Assembly: GCA_900540705.1 (NCBI GenBank)
Contig: UQGR01000010.1
Span: 1 to 44,463 of the forward strand
DNA: 44,463 bases
Source of the DNA: an uncultured Mollicutes bacterium
GTDB taxonomy: Bacteria > Bacillota_I > Bacilli_A > Acholeplasmatales > Anaeroplasmataceae
Reading direction: 5' to 3'
This document shows positions 35,138 to 43,022 of the stretch, one piece after another. Every line of letters starts with the position of its first letter. The first letter of the stretch is position 1. The position numbers and the translations under genes are program-made. Below the pieces are notes generated by a model. That model saw nothing but the letters and a program-made list of their open reading frames with translations, was not told the DNA's origin and did not search any database.

Positions 35138-35824
35138 CTAATCCCTAAGTATGAATAAATCAGTATACAAACCTAAGTTGACGATTTCTTCATAGAAACA
35201 TTTCGCAACCATAAATGCACCCTCATATCTTAAATGAGTGTTATCCTCCAACCCATTTGGATAAGAATCATATAATCCAGGTGGAAAATTCATATAAAAT
35301 CTTTTTGAATTCTCTTCTCCTTCTTCTCCAACTCTCTTTTTTGTGAGACCATACATATCAATACAAGGAATGCTCATTTGCTCAGCTAATGCCTTCATAG
35401 CCTTAGTATATTCCAAATGAAGACTATCCTTTATAATTCCATTTTCATCAAAATACCTTTCAACTATGGAAGTCAGCAGAATAACATCTGCTCCCTTTCT
35501 CTTACAACACTCTACCATATACTTTAGATTTTGCTGATATTCACCAAAAGGTTCTGTATATCGGGTAAGGTCTTCCTTCTTGACATCGTTATGACCAAAC
35601 TCTATCAAGACTAAATCACTCTCTCGAATATTCTTTAAGGCCCTATCAAAAAGCTGTAAGCTGATAAAATTTTTTGTGCTTTTCCCATTGACAGCAAAAT
35701 TCAAAATTTCAACGTCAGGTCGAACGAATCTTTCGAGTGCCTGAGGCCATCCTGTCTGGGGAAATTTTAGGAAATTATTAAATTGCATTGTAGAGTCACC
35801 AAGAGTAATAATTCTTTTATTCAT
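35138..35824 (-). CDS. SGNH esterase, rhamnogalacturonan acetylesterase-like (CE12 type)
   Basis: A 228-residue GDSL/SGNH hydrolase predicted to remove acetyl groups from rhamnogalacturonan or other pectin oligomers. Block I TLGDST (nucleophile Ser11), block II VNGKSTKNF (Gly), block III EFGHNDVK (Asn) and block V EDNTHLRYEG with the Asp and His are all visible. No signal peptide, so cytoplasmic. The ATG at 35824 follows GGGGGAC; TTG at 35827 is an alternative. First gene of the operon, divergent from the pectinesterase. Confidence 0.88.
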   Translation of the reverse strand: MNKRIITLGDSTMQFNNFLKFPQTGWPQALERFVRPDVEILNFAVNGKSTKNFISLQLFDRALKNIRESDLVLIEFGHNDVKKEDLTRYTEPFGEYQQNLKYMVECCKRKGADVILLTSIVERYFDENGIIKDSLHLEYTKAMKALAEQMSIPCIDMYGLTKKRVGEEGEENSKRFYMNFPPGLYDSYPNGLEDNTHLRYEGAFMVAKCFYEEIVNLGLYTDLFILRD

Positions 35825-35843
35825 CAAGGTTGTCCCCCTTATT

Positions 35844-35924
35844 TAAGCGTAAAAAAATAACGCTTACATAACTTCATTAGTTATTTTAACACCTTTAAAG
35901 TACATAGTCAATAGAAAACGCTTA
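35844..35924 (-). promoter_or_regulatory. Promoter and palindromic operator of the pectin operon
   Basis: Minus strand -35 TTGACT (35911-35906), 17-nt spacer, -10 TAAAAT (35888-35883). A perfect 7-bp dyad TAAGCGT-N9-ACGCTTA (35844-35866) lies about 10-30 nt downstream of the start. A further ACGCTTA half-site (35918-35924) flanks the -35 on the other side. The layout suits a dimeric repressor, for example of LacI or GntR type, acting on both divergent units. No such regulator gene is in the window. Confidence 0.7.
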
Positions 35925-35993
35925 ATTTTTTAGCATTAAACTTTTAGGCAAAAAACGGCCATCTTTGGATTTAAAAACAGTAAAGAAGTATGA

Positions 35994-35999
35994 TATAAT
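35994..35999 (+). promoter_or_regulatory. Extended -10 promoter of the pectinesterase gene
   Basis: TATAAT preceded by TGA (extended -10, TGnTATAAT). The -35 is poor. The start would be only about 12 nt before the ATG, so the leader would be very short. Confidence 0.55.
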
Positions 36000-36017
36000 A
36001 CACCTGAGGTGAGCAAA

Positions 36018-36947
36018 ATGAACTATGAAATAACTAATAGTCAAAGTATAAAGGATTGTCTCCTTAAAATGCAGGCTGGAGATACTCTTATCTTAGACGA
36101 TGGCGTATATCAAGGTAAATTTGAAATATGGAACTCAGGAATTAAAATTAAAGCGAAAAATCCTGGAAAGGCTATTTTAAGCAACAAGGACTATTATCAT
36201 AAAATTATGCCTAATCATAATGAATGTAATACCTTTAATACTTTTACCTTATATATAGGAGGGGACGATGTTACATTAGAAGGTCTCACCATAAAAAACG
36301 AAGCCACTCCTTCTAATGTGTATGGACAGGCAGTTGCCCTACATGTAGATGGAAATAATTTTAGATGCCAAAACTGCAGTATACTTAGTGCTCAAGATAC
36401 ACTGTTCACTGGTCCAATGCCAAAGGATTTAATAGAACGCTACCAAGGATTTTATCCTGAAGAAAGATTAAAAGGTCTTCCATCAGTTCAATGCTATGAG
36501 AATTGTATTATTGCAGGTGATGTTGACTTCATTTTTGGAAGTGCAACAGCTTTAATTAAATATTGTGATATTTTATCCATAGAAAGAGAGGGGGATACAC
36601 CAACCTACGTTTGTGCTCCATCCCATCCAAAGGAATTACCTTATGGCTACCTCTTCTATCAATGTAACTTTAAAGGTACCAAAGGATTAGCCTATCTTGG
36701 AAGACCCTGGAGGGACTATGGATGTGCAGCATTTATTCTATGCAATTTAGGCAAACATATACACCCTTTAGGGTTTAACAAATGGAATAATACGAACAGA
36801 GATAAAACCGCTAGATTTTATGAATATACCTTAAATACAGACCTATCCTTAAGAGAGAAATGGGCAGTCCAGCTTTCCGAGGAGGAAGCATTTAAATATG
36901 TAGATGATTTCTTAGCATTTATGAAGGAAAATAGCTCTAAAAAATAA
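36018..36947 (+). CDS. Pectinesterase (CE8), cytoplasmic
   Basis: A 309-residue pectin methylesterase fold. Motifs in order: GQAVALHV (103-110), SAQDTLF with the general acid Asp127, GDVDFIFGSA with nucleophile Asp170, and LGRPW (228-231, Arg229). These are the CE8 active-site residues. There is no signal peptide, so it should de-methylate imported oligogalacturonides before the GH28 enzyme acts. ATG at 36018 has GAGGTGA 6 nt upstream; a GTG start three codons earlier overlaps that site. Divergently transcribed from the transporter operon, followed by spo0A with its own promoter. Confidence 0.93.
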   Translation: MNYEITNSQSIKDCLLKMQAGDTLILDDGVYQGKFEIWNSGIKIKAKNPGKAILSNKDYYHKIMPNHNECNTFNTFTLYIGGDDVTLEGLTIKNEATPSNVYGQAVALHVDGNNFRCQNCSILSAQDTLFTGPMPKDLIERYQGFYPEERLKGLPSVQCYENCIIAGDVDFIFGSATALIKYCDILSIEREGDTPTYVCAPSHPKELPYGYLFYQCNFKGTKGLAYLGRPWRDYGCAAFILCNLGKHIHPLGFNKWNNTNRDKTARFYEYTLNTDLSLREKWAVQLSEEEAFKYVDDFLAFMKENSSKK

Positions 36948-36996
36948 GACCTCAAACAAATACATTTTCGTCATATATGTATATAATTTGACATTT

Positions 36997-37122
36997 TTCG
37001 ACACATTTGATAAAAATCGGTATTTTTCAGCAAAATAAATATATTACATTTTGTCGAATGGAAAAAAAGTTTATTTTAAATATAAAAAATCTCTTGTATT
37101 TAAAATTATTTTCTATTATTAT
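36997..37122 (+). promoter_or_regulatory. spo0A control region with two 0A boxes and a promoter
   Basis: Two perfect 0A boxes: TTCGACA at 36997-37003 (inverted) and TGTCGAA at 37052-37058. A SigA-like promoter follows: -35 TTGTAT (37094-37099), 17-nt spacer, -10 TATTAT (37117-37122). Phosphorylated Spo0A binding there would give autoregulation, as known in B. subtilis. No clear SigH site was found. This is the only content seen in the 209-nt gap. Confidence 0.78.
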
Positions 37123-37156
37123 ATCACTTGTACAAATAATTGGGAGGAATATATAA

Positions 37157-37948
37157 ATGGCAAAAATCATTATAGCTGACGACAATAAGGAATTATTGTG
37201 TATGATTAGCGAATTTTTGAAAATGCAGCCAAATATGGAGGTTGCGCAAACTTTTACTGGCGGAAAGGAGTTACTATCATATCTAGAAAATAATACTGCA
37301 GATATCTTATTACTCGATGTGTTTATGCCAGATTTAGATGGGGTCAATACTTTAAATGAATTAAAGAATAACCCTAAATATAACAGACCGAATAAAATAG
37401 TTATTTTAACAGCATTTAACACAGAATCATTAATGACAAAAACTTCTGCTTTAGGTGCAGACTATTTTATTGTTAAACCTATTGACTTAAATAATCTTCA
37501 CAAAACTTTAACACAATTAATTAATGAAGATTCCAATAAAGGCATTACTTATAATTTAAAGGAGAAAACCACTTCTGTAAATTATGATTTAGATACTGAA
37601 ATCACAGAAATACTTCATGAAATTGGAGTTCCTGCACATATTAAAGGATATCTTTACTTAAGAGAAGCTATTACTATGGTATTTAATAATGTCGATGTTC
37701 TTGGTGCAATTACGAAGGTGCTATATCCAACAGTTGCAAAAAAATATAAGACTACCTCTTCTAGAGTAGAAAGAGCAATTCGTCACTCTATCGAAGTAGC
37801 ATGGAACAGAGGAAATGTAGATGCCATATCACAGATTTTTGCATATACCATTAGCTACAATAAAAGCAAGCCTACAAACTCAGAATTTATCGCAATGATT
37901 GCAGATAAATTGAGACTCGCTCACAGAGTAGCATACGAGCAAAAATAA
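37157..37948 (+). CDS. spo0A: Sporulation master regulator Spo0A
   Basis: A 263-residue response regulator. The receiver domain (about 1-120) has the acidic pair Asp8-Asp9, phospho-acceptor Asp54 in LLLDVFMPDLDG, and the Lys of VKPID. The C-terminal Spo0A DNA-binding domain (about 145-263) has GVPAHIKGYLYLREAI, the YPTVAKKYKTTSSRVERAIRH recognition region (quoted in part) and SIEVAWNRGN. It activates or represses early sporulation genes on phosphorylation. GGGAGG lies 9 nt before the ATG. It ends at a shared hairpin with the convergent methyltransferase gene. Confidence 0.97.
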   Translation: MAKIIIADDNKELLCMISEFLKMQPNMEVAQTFTGGKELLSYLENNTADILLLDVFMPDLDGVNTLNELKNNPKYNRPNKIVILTAFNTESLMTKTSALGADYFIVKPIDLNNLHKTLTQLINEDSNKGITYNLKEKTTSVNYDLDTEITEILHEIGVPAHIKGYLYLREAITMVFNNVDVLGAITKVLYPTVAKKYKTTSSRVERAIRHSIEVAWNRGNVDAISQIFAYTISYNKSKPTNSEFIAMIADKLRLAHRVAYEQK

Positions 37949-37951
37949 TAT

Positions 37952-37990
37952 AAAAAAGGTCAAGCGTTAATGTCCGCTTGACTTTTATTT
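37952..37990. terminator. Bidirectional terminator between spo0A and the methyltransferase
   Basis: Stem GTCAAGCG/CGCTTGAC (37959-37966 with 37975-37982), flanked by A-rich and T-rich runs so it can work both ways. It overlaps the last codons of the methyltransferase frame. Confidence 0.8.
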
Positions 37991-39103
37991 TGGAAAATAG
38001 ATTGATAAAGAGTCTGCTGAATTCCTAATTGCTTTACCATATTGTCTAGTTCTTCCTTTATTTTGGGGTTAGGGGGAAGATTTTCTAAGATGGCTCGAAT
38101 TAAAATATTTTTAGGAGAAGCATCCAAATCCACAAATTCTAGTACTTGTGTTTTATACCCACAATACTGCAAGATATTGGCGCGAATGGCGTCTGTAAGT
38201 ATGGCAGCCATTCTTTCCTTTAAAATACCATATTTACTAATGAAATGATATTGATTTGATTTTATTTGAGCGTTTACCTCATGCTGACAGCATGGAACGG
38301 AAAAGACATATCGGCACTTCATCTGGATTGCATGATATAGAGCATAATCCGTGGCAGTATCACAGGCATGAAGTGTAACAATCATATCAATTCCATCCTG
38401 TTCCTTATAGTCCGCTATATTACCTTTCATAAACTTTAAATTATGATATCCATATTTTTGAGCTATCTTATCACATTGATCGATTACATCTTCTTTTAAA
38501 TCTAAACCGATAATCTCTATTTCCATTTTTTTTGATATAAACCAAATAGTAATAAAGAATAAAGGTTAAATAGCTTTTTCCACATCCAAAATCAATTATT
38601 TTCAATTGATTTTCCTTAGCAATACTATCCTCAATAATTTCTAAAAACCGATTGATTTGTTTAAATTTATCATTCTTTCCTTTTACGATTTTTCCATCTG
38701 GAGTCATAACACCTAAATCAACTAAAGGCGGAATAGCTATTCCTTCTGGCAATAAATATTTTTTTGAACGATTATGTTCTAAAACCACAAAATCATTTTT
38801 TACCTTTTTCCGGTTGGTCAGTAATTTTCCCTTATCTGTTATTTTATAATAATAAATCTCTTCGGGTGTATACAATTCTAAGCATCGAAAGGTTTCGTTT
38901 AAAATTCTGCTTAGCTCATCATCTATTCTACTTAGCTCTATATTTTGATGAAAAACCTGTTTTTCCGTAAATAAAGAAAGTTGAAAAACCTCCTTATCTT
39001 TAATTTTTATTTTTTGAAATTTACCCTTTTGATATTCCAGCCCTTTTTGATAGGGTATAGAAAATGTTCCCTTTATCAAATTTTTAGGAATGTTTATATC
39101 CAT
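37960..39103 (-). pseudogene. SAM-dependent methyltransferase (PF13679-like), split by a one-base frameshift
   Basis: Two frames together encode one protein of about 380 residues. The upstream frame (39103 to about 38527) has an N-terminal region and SAM motif I DFGCGKSYLT (171-180). It then runs into a wrong-frame tail. The downstream frame (from 38526) carries IEIIGLDLK, VTLHACDTATDYALYHAI and SVPCCQHEV, typical of this family. The break falls in an A8 run (38533-38526 minus strand); one base fewer would restore the frame. It could be a sequencing error, a real pseudogene, or slippage-controlled expression. The ATG at 39103 has AGGTGA 7 nt upstream. Substrate unknown. Confidence 0.8.
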
Positions 39104-39114
39104 ATATATCACCT

Positions 39115-39143
39115 TCAAAAAAAGGGCTACAAAGCTGTAGCCC
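39115..39143 (-). terminator. Terminator of the YegP-repeat protein gene
   Basis: Stem GGGCTAC/GTAGCCC with a 6-nt loop and a minus-strand U7 tract, 16 nt after the stop at 39159. Confidence 0.88.
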
Positions 39144-39158
39144 AAATTCTAGTTTAGA

Positions 39159-40634
39159 TTAATTTTCTACTACTTCTGCATTTCTAAAATAAGATACTAC
39201 AGATAGTACTGCAGACTCTGCAGACTGCTTGGAGTTATAGCTTTCTCCTATGGCAGCAACTCTACCACTAGCCGTATATAGCTTATAGTGGAAGTTTCCG
39301 TTCTTATCTTTAAATATCTTAAAGGAGCCCGTATCAACATTCTTTTGGAAGCTTTCAATAGAGCTTACAACTCCACTCTTTGATGTATAGCCTTCTGCTT
39401 GACATAAGATTTGACCATTAGAAGCCTTTAAGTCCCAGCTGAATTCACCATTAAATTTTTCAATGACAAACTTACCACCTGTTTTTTCATCTACATTGGA
39501 AATATCTACTGACTCTTCTGAATCATCCTGATCTGCAGGAGTTTCAATTTCAACAATATCTGCTTTTAATGCAAACTTCTTAAAGGATTCAGAAGCACGA
39601 ACCGCACTTGCCTGAGTAGTATAGTTAGAACCTAGTGCTAAAACACGATAATTTTTAGAGGTAAGCTTAAATTTGAACATTCCATGCTTATCTTCTATTA
39701 TTCTAATATCTCCAGTTTCTAAATTTCTTTTTACTGCATCAATTGCTTTTAATACACTATCTTTAGTGGAATATGTTTCACTGACAATTAATTGCTCACC
39801 ATTAGAAGCCTTTAGACGATACTGATATCCATCTCCGCTTGGATAAACCTCATATTTACCATTATATTGTCTTCCCTTAGTCTGAGTAGCTGGTTTAGCC
39901 GCTGCCGTCTTTGTTGTCGTTGCCTTAGTTGTAGTCTTAGTTGCAGCAGGTTTAGTAGCCTTTGTAGGAGTTGCAGACTTTTTTTCTGCAGCCTTAGCTA
40001 CTGGCTTTTTAGCTTCAGGTTCTTCTTTCTTAGAAGTAGTCTTAGCAGGAGTTGTCTTCTTAGTAGTGGCTGCTTTTGTAGTTGAAGCTTTTTTAGCAGG
40101 GGTTTTGCTTGCAGTCGTCTTCTTTGGAGCCTCTTCTTCCTTAGCTTTTTCTTCTACAACCTTTTCCTTTTTTGCAGCTGCCTTTGGAGCAGTTGTCTTC
40201 TTAGCTGGTGCCTTTTTAGCTGGAGTCTTTTTTTGAGGTTCTTCTGCAGGAGCTTCTTCAACAACAGGCTCACTTACAGGTTCTTCTTTAACCTCTTCTA
40301 CAACTGGAGCTGCTTCTACTGGACTTTCCTCTTGAACGCTTTCAGTTTCCTCTTTTGGAGTCTCCTCAAGAACTGGTTCCTCAACAACCTCTTCAGATTT
40401 AGGCTCTTCAGAGTTTTCCTCTTGAACAGGAGCTGTCTCTTCCGCAGGTGAAGTTTCCTCCTGAGCCTCTTGTTCTAAAGCCTGTCTCTTTTCAAATTCA
40501 GCTTCATATTTCTTGTCCTTTTGCTTTTGTACTATCTTTGTGACGATAAACACTACCAATAACAAAACAAACGCGCCAGCAATCGCACTGAAAAATACGA
40601 TGTCTACTGGATTGCTAAAAAGATTTAAAAACAT
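39159..40634 (-). CDS. Membrane-anchored protein with H1-like Lys/Ala linker and four YegP/DUF1508 repeats
   Basis: A 491-residue mosaic. One N-terminal transmembrane helix (about 13-36) is followed by an acidic Glu/Pro/Val segment (about 45-135), a strongly basic Lys/Ala/Thr/Pro segment with PAKK-type repeats like histone H1 tails (about 136-254), and four DUF1508/YegP units (about 260-306, 311-360, 388-435, 437-486; each with a KASNG or similar turn and SYxSK/YTTQ motif). YegP proteins are normally short, free, two-repeat proteins of unknown role. A cytoplasmic C terminus would let the basic linker bind nucleic acid near the membrane (inference). I prefer the ATG at 40634, 8 nt after GAGGTG; starts 2-3 codons earlier are too close. 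Confidence 0.82.
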   Translation of the reverse strand: MFLNLFSNPVDIVFFSAIAGAFVLLLVVFIVTKIVQKQKDKKYEAEFEKRQALEQEAQEETSPAEETAPVQEENSEEPKSEEVVEEPVLEETPKEETESVQEESPVEAAPVVEEVKEEPVSEPVVEEAPAEEPQKKTPAKKAPAKKTTAPKAAAKKEKVVEEKAKEEEAPKKTTASKTPAKKASTTKAATTKKTTPAKTTSKKEEPEAKKPVAKAAEKKSATPTKATKPAATKTTTKATTTKTAAAKPATQTKGRQYNGKYEVYPSGDGYQYRLKASNGEQLIVSETYSTKDSVLKAIDAVKRNLETGDIRIIEDKHGMFKFKLTSKNYRVLALGSNYTTQASAVRASESFKKFALKADIVEIETPADQDDSEESVDISNVDEKTGGKFVIEKFNGEFSWDLKASNGQILCQAEGYTSKSGVVSSIESFQKNVDTGSFKIFKDKNGNFHYKLYTASGRVAAIGESYNSKQSAESAVLSVVSYFRNAEVVEN

Positions 40635-40667
40635 ATTCATCACACCTCATCATTATATTCTCTTTAT

Positions 40668-40696
40668 ATTATAAACTAATAAAAAACTTTTTTCTA
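40668..40696 (-). promoter_or_regulatory. Candidate promoter of the YegP-repeat protein gene
   Basis: Minus strand -35 TAGAAA (40696-40691), 17-nt spacer, -10 TATAAT (40673-40668). Confidence 0.55.
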
Positions 40697-40715
40697 CAAA
40701 AAAAGAAAAAAATAA

Positions 40716-40743
40716 CAAGAATTATTCTTTTTTTTAATTCTTG
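40716..40743 (-). terminator. Second hairpin downstream of the tRNA operon
   Basis: Stem CAAGAATT/AATTCTTG with a 12-nt A-rich loop, followed by TTATTTTTTTC on the minus strand. Likely a back-up terminator. Confidence 0.55.
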
Positions 40744-40747
40744 CAAA

Positions 40748-40778
40748 TAAAAAAAACTCAAAATTTTTTATTTTGAGT
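40748..40778 (-). terminator. Terminator of the tRNA-Pro/tRNA-Gly operon
   Basis: Stem ACTCAAAAT/ATTTTGAGT with a 5-nt loop and a minus-strand U8 tract, about 38 nt after tRNA-Gly. Confidence 0.85.
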
Positions 40779-40815
40779 ATCAAGCCTATGTAAATTTTAC
40801 CAGAATATAAAAAAA

Positions 40816-40889
40816 TGGAGCGAGCGATGGGAATCGAACCCACGTCATTAGCTTGGAAGGCTAAGGTTCTACCATTAAACTACGCTCGC
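40816..40889 (-). tRNA. tRNA-Gly (anticodon TCC)
   Basis: Cloverleaf read on the minus strand: acceptor GCGAGCG/CGCTCGC, anticodon loop CTTCCAA with TCC, T-loop GGTTCGATTCC, and an encoded CCA end. Lies 6 nt after tRNA-Pro in the same operon. Confidence 0.96.
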
Positions 40890-40895
40890 AATCAC

Positions 40896-40972
40896 TGGTC
40901 GGGAAGACAGGATTTGAACCTGCGACCTCCTGGTCCCAAACCAGGCGCTCTACCAAGCTAAGCTACTTCCCG
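40896..40972 (-). tRNA. tRNA-Pro (anticodon TGG)
   Basis: Minus-strand cloverleaf: acceptor CGGGAAG/CTTCCCG, anticodon loop TTTGGGA with TGG, T-loop GGTTCAAATCC, and an encoded CCA end. First gene of the two-tRNA operon. Confidence 0.96.
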
Positions 40973-41010
40973 TTGTATGTAAAGTGAAAAGTAATTTTTC
41001 ACGCTCGTAT

Positions 41011-41039
41011 ATTGTATCACACCAATTCTAGGAATGCAA
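41011..41039 (-). promoter_or_regulatory. Promoter of the tRNA-Pro/tRNA-Gly operon
   Basis: Minus strand -35 TTGCAT (41039-41034), 17-nt spacer, -10 TACAAT (41016-41011), about 40 nt before tRNA-Pro. A GTGAAAA/TTTTCAC hairpin lies in the short leader. Confidence 0.82.
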
Positions 41040-41081
41040 TAGTTTTTTATATTTTTTTCTATAAAATAATTAGAGTTTTTA

Positions 41082-41109
41082 ACAAAAAGAAAAGACTGCT
41101 TACAGTCTT
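41082..41109 (-). terminator. Terminator after the Cys-rich gene
   Basis: Stem AAGACTG/CAGTCTT with a 4-nt loop, then TTCTTTTTG on the minus strand, about 65 nt after the stop. Confidence 0.82.
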
Positions 41110-41172
41110 AATTGGAAGATTATATTGTCAGCCAGAGAGGAAAGCTCCCTCCCTGACTACAATTTGAATGAA

Positions 41173-41529
41173 CTAGAAGAATCCAAAGGAATTTCTTTGA
41201 TTACATCCGCAATTATTTGTATGAATTACAGGAGTGTTTTCAAAGTAAGCTGCAATCGCACGAGCGATAATATCGCATAAATTACAATCCTGAATAATTT
41301 CTACTGGATCGGTATTAATAAATGCTTGATAATATTCCATATTATTGCAGCAATTTTCTCTTACTGAAATTCTGGCAATACAGTATACAGAGGTAGGAAC
41401 GTTACATGGAGTTGCAACTAAATCATATGTATTTTCATTTACCTGATTTAATTCATATTTAAAAGTTGTATTTCCCACTAAAATTTCTTGTCTGCATTCT
41501 GGTTTGCAATCGTGTTCTTTTTGACACAT
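41173..41529 (-). CDS. Cys-rich small protein of unknown function
   Basis: A 118-residue soluble protein with about 11 cysteines, clustered near the N terminus (CQKEHDCKPECRQ), in the middle (ENCCNN), in DCNLCD, and near the C terminus (NNCGCNQRN), ending in NSFGFF. No signal peptide or membrane helix. I do not recognise a family. Cys-rich proteins of this size in spore formers are sometimes coat or crust components, but nothing here proves that. It has GAAGGGAG upstream and its own terminator, and lies about 70 nt after pyk, so read-through from pyk is possible. Confidence 0.72.
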   Translation of the reverse strand: MCQKEHDCKPECRQEILVGNTTFKYELNQVNENTYDLVATPCNVPTSVYCIARISVRENCCNNMEYYQAFINTDPVEIIQDCNLCDIIARAIAAYFENTPVIHTNNCGCNQRNSFGFF

Positions 41530-41600
41530 ATTTTAAATCTCCCTTCGTAGCAGGCGCTACAGTAATAATATATGTCTTTTAATAAAATTGGTATGGGTTA

Positions 41601-43022
41601 TTATAATATATGTAATTTTATTGTATCTGTAATTGCATTCCCTACGGCAGAAGCTCCAGTAATAATTACCTTATCGCCTTTTTTAACGACATTTGTTTCT
41701 AATGCCTTATCAATTGCATATTGGAATAATTCATCTATAGAGTTCTTCTTTTCTGCGTAAACTGGATAGACATTCCAAGCTAAGTTTAATTGACGGCATG
41801 CCTTTTCATTTACCGTTACAGCAATGACAGGACAAACCGGACGGTAAGCAGAGAGCTTAAAGGCGGTCAATCCATTAGCCGTCACACATATGATTGCTTT
41901 CGCATTTACCTGAAAAGCTGCGTTTACCGCTGCGTTACAGATGGCTGAAAGAAAGTCATCACCTAAGTTCAAATGACTTGTTGTAAAACGGTCCTCAAAA
42001 TCAATATTACTTTCTGTAAAGGTAGCAATATCTTTCATTGCAGAAACAGACTCTAACGGATATAACCCTGCAGCAGATTCTCCAGATAACATAATTGCTG
42101 TAGTACGATCATATATCGCATTAGCCACATCACTAACCTCTGCTCGAGTAGGTCTTGGATTTGTTTGCATTGAATCTAACATCTGTGTAGCAGTGACAAC
42201 AAGCTTACCTGCCTTATAGCATTTCATGATTAATTCCTTTTGGATGGCTGGAAGCATTTTAAAAGGAACCTCCACACCCATATCTCCACGTGCTACCATA
42301 ATTCCATCTGAGACCTCTATAATCTCATCCATCTTTTCTATGCCTTCCGTGTTTTCAATCTTAGAAATAATACGGATTTTTCCAGAGGTATCATATTGAT
42401 CTAATAATTTTCTTAATTCTAAAACATCTTCTTTTCTTCTGACAAATGAAGCAGCAATGTAGTCTACACATTCCCCAATTCCGAAGATAATATCTGAACG
42501 ATCCACCTCTGAAATATATGGCATATCTACAATAACATTAGGAATATTGATAGATTTTCTATCGGATAAAGTAGCATTATTCAAAACCTTACAAACCACA
42601 TTTTTTCCTTCTACTCGCAATACCTCAAAGGAAACCTTACCATCATCTGCTAGAATTTTTACGCCAGGCTGGTTTACATATACAGCCAAATCGGGATAGG
42701 TCAATCCTACTTTTGTTTCATCACCAATTAAATCGTAGTCAGAACAAAAGGTAAACTCCTGTCCTTCCTTTAAATTTACTTTCTTATCCTTAAAAAGCCG
42801 AACTCTAATTTCTGGACCCTTGGTATCTAGCAATATTGGCAGGGGAATCCCAAGCTCATCTCTTACTCTTTTCACACGATTCATTCTAACCTTTTGCTCC
42901 TCATGGGTTCCATGAGAAAAATTCAGTCTTGCACAATCTAATCCATTTTGAATCATTGCCTTAAGCATTTCATCAGAATCACAGGCAGGACCTAATGTAC
43001 ATATAATTTTTGTTTTACGCAT
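41601..43022 (-). CDS. pyk: Pyruvate kinase
   Basis: A 473-residue glycolytic enzyme converting PEP and ADP to pyruvate and ATP. The N terminus RKTKIICTLGPACDS, the ARLNFSHG loop, the active-site signature IISKIENTEGIEKMDEI (Lys at the phosphoryl site) and the metal/PEP loop MVARGDMGVEVP are all present. The C-terminal allosteric domain ends at about 473, with no extra PEP-utiliser domain of the kind found in Bacillus pyruvate kinases. A minus-strand TAATAT about 45 nt upstream may be its -10. No pfkA is adjacent. Confidence 0.97.
   Translation of the reverse strand: MRKTKIICTLGPACDSDEMLKAMIQNGLDCARLNFSHGTHEEQKVRMNRVKRVRDELGIPLPILLDTKGPEIRVRLFKDKKVNLKEGQEFTFCSDYDLIGDETKVGLTYPDLAVYVNQPGVKILADDGKVSFEVLRVEGKNVVCKVLNNATLSDRKSINIPNVIVDMPYISEVDRSDIIFGIGECVDYIAASFVRRKEDVLELRKLLDQYDTSGKIRIISKIENTEGIEKMDEIIEVSDGIMVARGDMGVEVPFKMLPAIQKELIMKCYKAGKLVVTATQMLDSMQTNPRPTRAEVSDVANAIYDRTTAIMLSGESAAGLYPLESVSAMKDIATFTESNIDFEDRFTTSHLNLGDDFLSAICNAAVNAAFQVNAKAIICVTANGLTAFKLSAYRPVCPVIAVTVNEKACRQLNLAWNVYPVYAEKKNSIDELFQYAIDKALETNVVKKGDKVIITGASAVGNAITDTIKLHIL

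Noticed and set aside
37027..37422. Minus-strand frame of 131 residues over the spo0A start
   Set aside because: Antisense to conserved spo0A receiver codons and the 0A-box region; no Shine-Dalgarno.
39867..40430. Repeats that might suggest a CRISPR or tandem-repeat array
   Set aside because: They are imperfect codon-level repeats of PAKK, TTK and EEP units in a protein linker, without regular spacers.
39867..40451. Two plus-strand Ser/Cys/Arg- and Phe/Leu-rich frames
   Set aside because: Mirror image of the Lys/Ala/Glu repeat codons of the YegP-repeat protein; composition is explained by the opposite strand.
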